Both the position numbers and the translations under genes were made by a program. From the NCBI GenBank assembly GCA_902470695.1, contig CABRHH010000007.1, positions 1 to 64,000 on the forward strand: a stretch of DNA of 64,000 nt, written 5' to 3'. The stretch is from an uncultured Collinsella sp. (GTDB taxonomy: Bacteria > Actinomycetota > Coriobacteriia > Coriobacteriales > Coriobacteriaceae). Positions 27,123 through 36,281 of the stretch are shown here, in pieces. The notes under the pieces were generated by a model. It made no database searches and was not told the origin of the DNA. It worked only from the letters and a program-made list of their open reading frames with translations. Position 1 is the first letter of the stretch; every line of letters begins with the position of its first letter.

Positions 27123-27501
27123 GTTTCTCTCCAATCGCGCCGGCATATGGACTAAGCGTCACAGCCATAATCGTGTTTTCTCGCCCAGGCTTATCTTGAG
27201 GAAAGTAGCCCGCCACAACCTCATCCCCTATGCTGAGCGTTCCGTATTTAACTTCATATGAATGCAGGGTAGAGTCCTCCACATACACTTTCAACGCGGG
27301 TCCATCTCCCCCTTCGGGTTCGAGTGTAATGGAATCTACCTCCAAATCGATTACTTTCCCACTGACCCGTTCCGGAACGTTCCCTGGCCCGATAAGCGGG
27401 TCAATATCCTTCCTGAACGTGGCGACGAAATACACGGCAGTCAGGACGGCAACAAGAACGATAACCAATAGAACGATCTTGACTTTCTTAAGGGGCTGCA
27501 C
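27109..27501 (-). CDS. Small membrane-anchored protein of unknown function
   Basis: 130 aa with one N-terminal membrane helix (VKIVLLVIVLVAVLTAVYFVA) followed by an extracytoplasmic beta-rich domain of about 95 residues (SGKVIDLEVDSITLEPEGG, LSIGDEVVAGYF). I do not recognise the family. The start is GTG 27501, with GAGGGAG about 8 nt upstream. The gene overlaps the start of the broken Tat-signal gene by 14 bp, so both formed one transcription unit. The pair is lower in GC than its surroundings and lies beside the IS remnant, consistent with horizontal transfer. Confidence 0.6.
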   Translation of the reverse strand: MQPLKKVKIVLLVIVLVAVLTAVYFVATFRKDIDPLIGPGNVPERVSGKVIDLEVDSITLEPEGGDGPALKVYVEDSTLHSYEVKYGTLSIGDEVVAGYFPQDKPGRENTIMAVTLSPYAGAIGEKRVEK

Positions 27502-27542
27502 AAAAAAACTCCCTCATAGCTAGAATACGGATTGAGCAAGCT

Positions 27543-27554
27543 GGGGACGGGGTC
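27543..27554 (+). repeat. Short dispersed repeat R1
   Basis: Exact core, followed by GTTTGGAACTGC. It lies 42 bp upstream of the small membrane protein gene, so here R1 sits at a gene start rather than an end. Confidence 0.9.
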
Positions 27555-27598
27555 GTTTGGAACTGCGGACGTTTTCTCGTACCCGGACATCATAGCCC

Positions 27599-27773
27599 AG
27601 CGCTGTCAGCCGTGCACGACTGTCAGCTGTGTCAGAAGTCATGCATCTTTTTCATTCACGATTGGGAAGAGGTGCAGGTAGAAGCACCGACAAGGAGAAG
27701 CTAATGAATACGCTTCCGCTGATAGCGCTGCCAAACCGTACACAGCTGACAATCGTGCACAGCTGACAGCGCT
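27599..27773. repeat. 175-bp element with 34-bp inverted termini
   Basis: The left arm 27599-27632 and right arm 27740-27773 are reverse complements with two mismatches in 34 (AGCGCTGTCAGC... and ...GCTGACAGCGCT). Each arm holds two TGTCAGC-type motifs around GTGCACGA. The 107-bp interior shows no gene. The structure is like a miniature inverted-repeat element or a very large hairpin. I could not see flanking target duplications. Confidence 0.75.
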
Positions 27774-28026
27774 CCAGTCCCGCGCCCCGAACGAAAGCCC
27801 CGGTTCAGCCGGCGCGCGACACCGTAGCCTGCCGCACTCGGCTTTTGAGGCACGATCCGCAGCGAGGCACAACGGAGAGCAGAGCCAACGGGGACTTTGG
27901 ACGTGCCCGACAGGAGCCGCGGCCGGGAAAGCGTATGGGACGTGGCTGGGGGCAAAGTTAATCTGGACGCAACTGGAGACGGAGCCGATTCGCATACGAA
28001 ACGACCCCGTCCCCAAACTGCAGTTG
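27774..28026. other. Intergenic with one R1 copy
   Basis: No gene seen. One exact R1 core (minus orientation) at 28003-28014 ends 12 bp before the queA stop codon. A weaker relative lies near 27974. Confidence 0.6.
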
Positions 28027-29247
<1,221 letters not shown>

Positions 29248-29496
29248 GGCGCGCTCCTCACATCGTTGTGTATGCAGCCGTCCATGATACCGCGCAGGCG
29301 CAAGCTGCCGACCCCAGAAGGGCGTTTGCGCCGGCGCAGGCGAACAGGAAGCGCAAAGCCGCCGCGATGCAGTACGGCTGCGGCGCCAACTGCCACGGCA
29401 CCGCCTCGGCGCAAAACCGCCACGGCACCGCACGGCGGCAGCGTGCCGCAACGCTCGCGGCAGCAAGCCCCAGAGGCCGCCCAACGTCCCACCCGC

Positions 29497-30075
29497 TCAG
29501 CGACCCCGCGCGCGGCGTTCGTCGCGCTGGCGGGCGCGGTCGAGGGCCGCCTCGGCCGCCGAGAACCGGCAGCCGCAGTAGTTTTGCCGATACATCCCCA
29601 GCTCGCGCGAGCGCTGCGTGGCCTGCGGGTACCAGGGGCGGAAGTCGCGGATGACGGGCGTGAGCCCCCGTGCGCGCGCCAGGCGCTCCAGCACCTCGTT
29701 GCAGGTATCGAACAGCTGGTAGGGCGAGACGGCGAGCGTGGTGGCCACGTGCGTGAACCCCTCCTGTTCGGCCACGCGGCAGGCCTCGGCCAGGCGCAGG
29801 GCATAGCAGGCGCGGCACCGCCGCTGCCGGTCGACCGCACCGATGCAAGCCACGCCGGCGTCCCACCGCGCACGGTCGTCGCCCGCGCAAATCAGCGGGA
29901 TGTCGCAGGCGTCCGCCCAGCGACGCAGCTCCTCGAGCCTGCGGTCGTGCTCGGCGCGCGGCTGGATGTTCGGGTTCGTCCAGCAGATCGTGGGCGCGAA
30001 GCCCTCTTCCATAAGCAGGCGCACCGGCTCCAGCGAGCACGGCGCGCAGCAGGCATGCAGCAGCAGGCGCGTCAT
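29497..30075 (-). CDS. queH: Epoxyqueuosine reductase QueH
   Basis: Reduces epoxyqueuosine to queuosine on tRNA, the non-B12 alternative to QueG. The 192-aa protein shows the cysteine signatures of the family: LLLHACCAPCSL at the N-terminus, RCRACYALRL in the middle and MYRQNYCGCRFS near the end, which ligate a [4Fe-4S] cluster plus a mononuclear iron site. The start overlaps the stop of the DUF3267 frame by 4 bp (ATGA), so the upstream gene and queH are translationally coupled. Together with tgt and queA it completes the tRNA-level queuosine steps. Confidence 0.92.
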   Translation of the reverse strand: MTRLLLHACCAPCSLEPVRLLMEEGFAPTICWTNPNIQPRAEHDRRLEELRRWADACDIPLICAGDDRARWDAGVACIGAVDRQRRCRACYALRLAEACRVAEQEGFTHVATTLAVSPYQLFDTCNEVLERLARARGLTPVIRDFRPWYPQATQRSRELGMYRQNYCGCRFSAAEAALDRARQRDERRARGR

Positions 30076-30867
30076 GGGCGCGACCCCCTTCCTCCCTCGA
30101 CCACCGAAAACGCCACGGCGTCCGCCGGCTTCGACGGCCCCACGGGAGCCGAGTCAGAGGCAGCATCGCCATCAACCCTGGCGCCCGCGGCGTCCTCCGG
30201 CTCCGACGGCGCCCCAACAGCGGAACCCGACTCGATATCGGCCGCGTAGAAGGCCACGCCCCAGGCGGTATCCTCGCACCAGGCGATGGAAGGGTCGCGC
30301 CGAAGCGCGCGCGGACCCCCAGTCACCGGTGCAGCCGGACAGATGCACCGTGGCAACCAGGATGGTCCACAGCGGCCATTTGAGCCCCGTGCCCACCGCC
30401 AGAACGGCCAGCGTCACCGCCACGCTCGGCGCCAGCGCAATCACCAGGTAGTGCCGGCGCGTATACACGATGCCCTCGGCGCTCGCGTAGATCATGCCCA
30501 GCCGCCAGTTCGCCCCGAACCGCACACGCGCACCCGGCGGGGCGTATGCGCGGAAGAAGGCAGCGTGGACGAGCTCGTGCGCCACCAGCGACACCGCGAT
30601 GGCCGCCGCCAGCGACAACCACCACACCGGATCGATGCCGCCGTGGGCGCCGTCCGCGCCCATCAGCCATGCGCCGAGCCCGCCCAAGGGCCGCGCCAGC
30701 TCCAGGGGCACCACCGGCACGCCGGCCAAGCGCCCCAGCGCCGTGAAGCCGGCGCACCACAGCACCACCGCCGCGGCCCCGCCGAACAGCACCGCCGCCG
30801 ACGCCCGGACCGCCCAGCGCAGGAACGCCTGGTCCTCAAAGGTGTGTATGTCACCGATTTTCCTCAT
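30072..30867 (-). pseudogene. DUF3267 putative membrane zincin, single-base frameshift
   Basis: The N-terminal frame encodes several membrane helices and a zincin motif HELVHAAFF (about residue 107). Similarity runs to HLSGCTGDW, then the frame shifts at a run of five C (30316-30320, plus strand). The family's C-terminus (RRDPSIAWCEDTAWGVAFY) continues in the +1 frame to a stop at 30072. The span is 796 bp, one more than a whole number of codons, and the corrected frame overlaps queH by 4 bp. Both facts point to one inserted base in an otherwise good gene of about 264 codons. It could be a mutation, homopolymer variation or a sequencing error. Confidence 0.8.
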
Positions 30868-30884
30868 GCACGCAAGTGTAGCAC

Positions 30885-30909
30885 CCCGCTCGGACAGCTA
30901 TGCGATAAT
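30885..30909. promoter_or_regulatory. Divergent -10 elements for the DUF3267 gene and metG
   Basis: On the minus strand TGCTACACT is an extended -10 (hexamer 30885-30890), 18 nt before the DUF3267 ATG. On the plus strand TGCGATAAT is an extended -10 (hexamer 30904-30909) about 95 nt before the synthetase ATG. No good -35 is seen for either. Confidence 0.4.
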
Positions 30910-31003
30910 GGGGCATCACGCAACCACGACAACCGCCCGCCCGCGCACGCCTCTGCGCGCGCCACACGGCGGCGCATATACCGTATTCGTCGAAGGAGTC
31001 ACC

Positions 31004-33196
31004 ATGGCATCTACGTTCACCCGTGCCGACCGCCCCCGCTGGCCGAAGCGCGCCGTCGTCACCGCCGGCATGCCCTACGGCAACAAGGGCCTGCACTTCG
31101 GCCATGTGGGCGGCGTCTTCGTGCCCGCCGACTTCTACGCCCGCTTCCTGCGCGACCTGCTGGGCCGCGAGAACGTGATCTTTGTCTCGGGCACCGACTG
31201 CTACGGCTCCCCCATCATGGAGGGCTTCCGCAAGAAGCGCGAGGGCGAAGGGTACGACGGCAGCATCTCCGACTACGTGCGCGCCAACCACGACAGCCAG
31301 GAGGCCGACCTCGCGAGCTTCGAGGTGTCCTGCGACCTGTACGCCGGCAGCGCGCTTGAGCCCGCCGCCCGCATCCATGAGCGCATGACCGCCGAGGTCG
31401 TGCGCCGCCTGCACGAGCAGGGCAAGCTCACCAAGCTCTCCACCAAGCAGTTCTACGACCCGGTAGCCGGCCAGTTCCTGAACGGCCGTCAGGTCATGGG
31501 CCGCTGCCCCATCCAGGGCTGCAAGTCCGAGAAGGCCTACGCCGACGAATGCGACCTGGGCCATCAGTTCGAGCCCGAGGAGCTCATCGCCCCCAAAAGC
31601 GCCCTGTCCGGCGAGACGCCCGAGCTCGTGCCGGTCGACAACCTCTATTTCGACCTGCCCTCCTACACCGAGTTCATCCGCGCGCACACCGAGCACCTTG
31701 CCGCCGATCCCACCGTGCGCCCCGTGGTCTCCAAGACCATGCAGGAATGGCTCGACGCCCCGCGCCTGTTCATCCAGGTCAAGTTCCGCGATGCGTTCGA
31801 GGCCGTGCGGGCAGAGCTGCCGCACCACGAGGTCGTGGAGGCCGAGGGCAACAAGGGCTCCTTCACGGTGATATTCCCCACCTGGCGTGAACGCGATGCG
31901 GCCCACGAGGTGCTCAACCGCGCCGGCGTGCGCTTCCGTTCCGGCAAGGCGCTCGTGCCGTTCCGCATCTCGGGCAACGTCGCGTGGGGCGTGCCGCTAC
32001 CCGAGGTCGAGGGATGCCGCGACCTCACCTGCTGGGTGTGGCCCGAGAGCCTGTGGGCGCCCATCAGCTTCACGCGCACCGTGCTGGCGCGCGACGCCGC
32101 CGCGCTCGAGGCCGCGGGCGCAGCCGGCACCGGCACCGGCACCGACACCGCCGGCGCCACCGTGGCCGAGACTGCCGCGGCCGACGCCGCACTCGCGGGC
32201 GAGGCACCGGCACCGATCATGGAGCAGCCCCGCTACACGCACGCGAGCCTGGACTGGCGCGACTGGTGGGCCAGTAAGGACGCCCGCGCCTACCAGTTCA
32301 TCGGCCAGGACAACATCTACTTCTACAGCATCGCGCAGACCGGCCTGTGGGAGGCGCTCGGATGGGGCATGCGGCAGTCCTGCGTGGCCGCCAACTACCA
32401 CATCCTCTACATGGGCAAAAAGGCAAGCTCAAGCTCCCAGACCCCGCCGCCACTCGCGCATGAGCTGCTCGAGCATTACACGCCCGAGCAGCTGCGCGCC
32501 CACTGGCTGTCGCTCGGCCTGGGCGAAAAGCCGGTGAGCTTCAGCCCCAAGGCCTTCGACACGCGCCCCACCGGCAAGGACAAGGACGGCAACCAGGTCC
32601 TCGCCTGCAACGACAAGCGCGTCATCGACCCGGCTCTCAAGGAGGGTGCGCTGCTCACCGGCGTGTTCAACCGCCTGGCGCGCTCGTGCTTCTACGGCGT
32701 GGCCGCAAAAGAGGGCGATGAGGCGAGCTACCGGCACGGCTGCATCCCCGCCGGCACCCCGGCAGATAAGGTGCGCGCCGAGACCGAGGCGGCCGTCCTC
32801 GCCTTCGAGCGGGCGATGCACACCTTCGAGCTGCACCACGCGCTCAGCGTGTGCGACGAGTTCCTGCGTGGCGCGAACAAGCGCTGGAGCGACGCCTCCA
32901 AAGCCGCCAAGAACCTTGCGGGCGCCGAGGGCGAGGCAGCCATGACGCAGGCACTTGTGGACGCCTTCCACGAGCTGCGGGTGGCCACCGTGCTCATGCA
33001 CGGCATCGTGCCGGCCGGGTGCGAGAAGATCTGCGAGCACTTCGCCATCGCGCCGGAGGTGTTCTTCAGCTGGGAGCACATCTTCGACACCTGCGACGAG
33101 CTGGTGGCCGAGCTGGGCGAACAGCCCGGCACGCACGCCATCAAGGAGCTGCCGCCCCGCTTCGACTTCTTCGAGAAGCACCCGAGCCAGTACTGA
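31004..33196 (+). CDS. metG: Methionyl-tRNA synthetase-like class I aminoacyl-tRNA ligase
   Basis: 730 aa. The catalytic core begins AGMPYGNKGLHFGHVGG, where HFGH is the HIGH motif. A Zn-knuckle-like CPIQGCKSEKAY...C follows, then ISGNVAWGVPLP and QFIGQDNIYFY as in MetRS. The KMSKS loop is atypical: KKASSSS at about residue 472, without the second Lys. A roughly 40-residue Ala/Gly/Thr-rich insertion precedes the DWRDWW segment. The C-terminal anticodon domain is present, but there is no EMAP-type tRNA-binding domain. GAAGGAG precedes ATG 31004. Methionine specificity is inferred from overall resemblance; a specialised paralogue is possible. Confidence 0.78.
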   Translation: MASTFTRADRPRWPKRAVVTAGMPYGNKGLHFGHVGGVFVPADFYARFLRDLLGRENVIFVSGTDCYGSPIMEGFRKKREGEGYDGSISDYVRANHDSQEADLASFEVSCDLYAGSALEPAARIHERMTAEVVRRLHEQGKLTKLSTKQFYDPVAGQFLNGRQVMGRCPIQGCKSEKAYADECDLGHQFEPEELIAPKSALSGETPELVPVDNLYFDLPSYTEFIRAHTEHLAADPTVRPVVSKTMQEWLDAPRLFIQVKFRDAFEAVRAELPHHEVVEAEGNKGSFTVIFPTWRERDAAHEVLNRAGVRFRSGKALVPFRISGNVAWGVPLPEVEGCRDLTCWVWPESLWAPISFTRTVLARDAAALEAAGAAGTGTGTDTAGATVAETAAADAALAGEAPAPIMEQPRYTHASLDWRDWWASKDARAYQFIGQDNIYFYSIAQTGLWEALGWGMRQSCVAANYHILYMGKKASSSSQTPPPLAHELLEHYTPEQLRAHWLSLGLGEKPVSFSPKAFDTRPTGKDKDGNQVLACNDKRVIDPALKEGALLTGVFNRLARSCFYGVAAKEGDEASYRHGCIPAGTPADKVRAETEAAVLAFERAMHTFELHHALSVCDEFLRGANKRWSDASKAAKNLAGAEGEAAMTQALVDAFHELRVATVLMHGIVPAGCEKICEHFAIAPEVFFSWEHIFDTCDELVAELGEQPGTHAIKELPPRFDFFEKHPSQY

Positions 33197-33259
33197 GGCG
33201 GCATCGAACTTTTCTGCTCAAAAGCGTGAACGCGGCAACATCTTGAAACGGATCACCCT

Positions 33260-33796
33260 ATGCACCTCATCATTCGCCCCACAACCGAAGCCGACGTCGC
33301 TGCTGCCGAGCAGTGCCTCACCGACGGCAAGGCCGCTCTCGCGGCACTCGGCGTGCCCCAGTGGCAGGGCGACTACCCCAACCGCGTCGACATCGAGGAG
33401 GACATGAGCCGCGGCGCCTCCTTCGTCGCCGTCAACGGAGCGGGCGCCGTCCTGGCCGTCATGGCGCTCTCCTTCGATGGCGAAGAGACCTACGACGAGA
33501 TCGACGGGGCCTGGCTCACCGATTCTACATCGTCCGCCCCACGCTACGCTGTGATCCACCGCTGCGCCGTCAGCGCCCAGGCGTCGCGTCGCGGCGTCAT
33601 GTCGCAGATGTTTCTCGAGGGCGAGCGTCTCGCACGGACGCACGGCTGCGAGAGCATGCGCATCGACACGCACGCGCGCAACGTGGGTCTCCAGGGCCTC
33701 GCGGAGAAGCTCGGCTACACCCGCTGCGGCACCATCACCCTCCCCCACCAGGGAGAAAGCGACCCGCTGCGTATCGCGTTCGAGAAGCCCCTGTAA
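33260..33796 (+). CDS. GNAT-family N-acetyltransferase
   Basis: 178 aa. It starts LIIRPTTEADVAAAEQC, a common GNAT opening. The acetyl-CoA loop is in CAVSAQASRRGVMSQMFLEGE and the C-terminal RIDTHARNVGLQGLAEKLGY motif is clear. It probably acetylates a small molecule or a protein N-terminus; the substrate is unknown. It follows metG by 63 bp and converges on the UbiB-like gene. Confidence 0.88.
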   Translation: MHLIIRPTTEADVAAAEQCLTDGKAALAALGVPQWQGDYPNRVDIEEDMSRGASFVAVNGAGAVLAVMALSFDGEETYDEIDGAWLTDSTSSAPRYAVIHRCAVSAQASRRGVMSQMFLEGERLARTHGCESMRIDTHARNVGLQGLAEKLGYTRCGTITLPHQGESDPLRIAFEKPL

Positions 33797-33820
33797 CCAT
33801 AGGTAACCGAAGCGCCGCCC

Positions 33821-35587
33821 TCACTGCTTGCTATGCCCGTTGCGCCAGATCTCGCGGCCCAGGCCGAGGGCCAGCAGCAACGCGGCGGCATACCCCAAAA
33901 AGCCAATCACCGGGATGCCGAAGATCACCGGCTCGATCTTGGCGTAGTAGACCACCGACGAGCCGATGAACAGGCCGGCGATCACGATGGCCATCGACAG
34001 GCGGTCCACGATGCCGCCCACATGTCGCAGCACCTGCTCGCTGCCGAGCACCTGCGTGTTGACCTTCAGCTGGCCGCGCGTGAGCATGCGCGAGGCCAGG
34101 CCCATCTGCTCGGAAAACTCCAGCTGCCCCTTGAGCGCCCGCACCGAGGCGCCCGCCAGCTCGGAGGCCGCCTCCTCCATCCGCTGGTAGGTGCTCTTCT
34201 CGTGCTTGATATGGGCCGAGATGATCTCGATCATGTTCACGTCGGGCATGTACTCGGACAGCAGCCCCTCGAGCGTCACCATACCGCGTGCGAACATGGT
34301 CACCACGCTCGGCAACTCCACGTCGTTTTTGCGCGCCAGGTTCAGAAGCGAGGTGAGGAACTCGCCGATGTCGAGGTCCTTGAGGTCCAGACCGGCGAAA
34401 TCGGCCACGATGAAATCGAGATCGGTGAGAAACGTCGAATGGTCGAGCTCGGCCGAATCGCCGCGCGTCACCGCGAAGCGCATGAGCGAGTCCTTGAGCT
34501 TGGGCACGTCACCCTCGGCTACCGCGTAGATCATATCCTTCACGATACCGCGATCATGGCTGGACATGCGCCCCACCATGCCCAGATCGATGAAGTGGAC
34601 GACCCCGTCTTTCAAGATGATGTTGCCCGCATGCGGGTCGGCGTGGAAGAAGCCGTCGTCGAGCACCTGGCTGGCGTAGTCGTCCACGATCGCGGCGCCG
34701 ATCTTCTTTAGGTTGTAGCCCGCCGCGACGATCTCGGCCGGCTTGGCGATCGAGATGCCGTCGACGTAGTCCATCACCACGATATGCTCGGTGCAGTACT
34801 CCATATAGGACTTCGGGCAGGTGATGCCCTGCACGCCCGCGTGGAACCGATGGAAGTCATCAAGGTTGCGCGCCTCCATCAGGAAGTTCGTCTCCTCGCG
34901 AAACGACTGCCAGAGTTCCTCGACCACGCCCTTCAGGTCGACGAACTCGTCGGTTTTGACGAAATGCGAGATGTGGCGCACGATCGAGCGCATGATGTCG
35001 ATGTCCTGCGCCATGACCTGCTGGGCGCCGGGCCGCTGCACCTTGATGGCCACGTCCTCGCCGCTCAGCAGGCGCGCCCGATGGACCTGCGCCAGCGAGG
35101 CGCTGCCCAGCGGCTTGCGGTCGATATGCGCGAAGATCTCGGTCAGCGGGCGGCCGTACTCGGCCATGAGGCAGTCGTGTACCACCGCGAACGGCACCGG
35201 CTCCACATCCATCTGCAGATGTCGCAGCTCGTCGCAATACGCCTGGGGCAAGATCTCGGACCGATTGGCCATGATCTGCCCCATCTTGACGAACATGGGG
35301 CCGAGCTCCTCCAGCAGGCGACGCAGGCGGGCAGGCGTCAGATCGTGCCAGACCTCATATTTGCGCGCCAGGCGGAAGATCTCGGCGATGCGGCCTCGAC
35401 GGCCGGCGGAGGTGAGCTTGTACTGCTCCGAGGGCGCCATGGATTCTGGCTCCACGGGAAACGCATCGCTTGCGCGCGGACGGCGCCAGGGGCCGTGCAG
35501 CAGCTCTGCCTCGAGATCGTCCAAAACCACGGTGTCTTCGGGCGAAAGGTTCCGTGCGCGCCCCTCCCCGTTCGCGTCTGCCGTCAT
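33821..35587 (-). CDS. ABC1/UbiB-family atypical kinase, membrane-anchored
   Basis: 588 aa of the AarF/UbiB/ADCK family, protein-kinase-like ATPases linked to isoprenoid lipid handling. The KxGQ motif is FVKMGQIMANR, the glycine/alanine loop LGSASLAQVHRA, the lysine VAIKVQRPG, and the catalytic loop DGFFHADPHAGNII with HFIDLGMVG. Two C-terminal membrane helices end the protein (IAGLFIGSSVVYY; IGFLGYAAALLLALGLG). It lies 9 bp downstream of the phasin-like gene, so they form an operon. The exact substrate in a probable anaerobe is unknown. Confidence 0.9.
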   Translation of the reverse strand: MTADANGEGRARNLSPEDTVVLDDLEAELLHGPWRRPRASDAFPVEPESMAPSEQYKLTSAGRRGRIAEIFRLARKYEVWHDLTPARLRRLLEELGPMFVKMGQIMANRSEILPQAYCDELRHLQMDVEPVPFAVVHDCLMAEYGRPLTEIFAHIDRKPLGSASLAQVHRARLLSGEDVAIKVQRPGAQQVMAQDIDIMRSIVRHISHFVKTDEFVDLKGVVEELWQSFREETNFLMEARNLDDFHRFHAGVQGITCPKSYMEYCTEHIVVMDYVDGISIAKPAEIVAAGYNLKKIGAAIVDDYASQVLDDGFFHADPHAGNIILKDGVVHFIDLGMVGRMSSHDRGIVKDMIYAVAEGDVPKLKDSLMRFAVTRGDSAELDHSTFLTDLDFIVADFAGLDLKDLDIGEFLTSLLNLARKNDVELPSVVTMFARGMVTLEGLLSEYMPDVNMIEIISAHIKHEKSTYQRMEEAASELAGASVRALKGQLEFSEQMGLASRMLTRGQLKVNTQVLGSEQVLRHVGGIVDRLSMAIVIAGLFIGSSVVYYAKIEPVIFGIPVIGFLGYAAALLLALGLGREIWRNGHSKQ

Positions 35588-35596
35588 ATGCGTGCG

Positions 35597-36013
35597 CTAC
35601 GCTCCCTGCGTATCATCCGCCTCGTCGGCAGGCTCAACCGACTCGACCTCAACCGTGACGGTCTCGCTCTCGACCGCCTCCACCAGATCGCGCACATGCG
35701 CCACGAACGCCGCGCGCTCCGGCGCGGAGAGCTGGCGGACGCGCGCCACGATCAGCTCGTCGAGCACGCGCTCGGCCGCCGTGGAACCCTTGGCGCCCAA
35801 ACGCTCCGTGACCTCGCTGAACGTACCGCCCGCGCGCTCGAAGATATCGGACATGGACCGGGCGAAATCGGGAGTCGTGCGGTCCCGGCGCACCTGCTCG
35901 CCCTTGGAACCAAGGTCGTCGAGCACCTCCTGGGTCTTCTCCACCGCTGTGGCGGCGACGCCGAACCCGACGTTCACCATGCCGTTCATCAGGTCTTCGA
36001 ATTTCGTGGCCAT
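35597..36013 (-). CDS. Phasin-like small helical protein
   Basis: 138 aa, predominantly amphipathic helix (FEDLMNGMVNVGFGVAATAV, then ALDELIVARVRQL-type segments) with an acidic C-terminal tail. The start resembles phasin-family or PHA-granule-associated proteins. Such genes often precede AarF/UbiB genes in actinobacteria and clostridia, and here the two are 9 bp apart. AAAGGAGC precedes the ATG. Function is inferred from context: perhaps regulation or membrane targeting of the kinase-like partner. Confidence 0.6.
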   Translation of the reverse strand: MATKFEDLMNGMVNVGFGVAATAVEKTQEVLDDLGSKGEQVRRDRTTPDFARSMSDIFERAGGTFSEVTERLGAKGSTAAERVLDELIVARVRQLSAPERAAFVAHVRDLVEAVESETVTVEVESVEPADEADDTQGA

Positions 36014-36281
36014 AGTAGCTCCTTTGCACGAAGGCCGCCGCGCGGGCTCGCGGCGGCGTCAGTTGAACCTGTTGTACCCCTACGGCTCCAGGCGTATGCC
36101 CGCGCGCACGAACGCTTTTGTCACATTCGCGCACGCAGGATGCATGAAGCCGATGGATGCCGGGTGCCGGGCCGGGGATGCACATCTGCGCACGGGACCC
36201 AGTCCGGGCAGAACGAGAACCGAGCCCGCAGGGAGCCTGCGCCCTCTCGGCAGCCCGGGAAGGCGCAGGCAACGATGCCGC

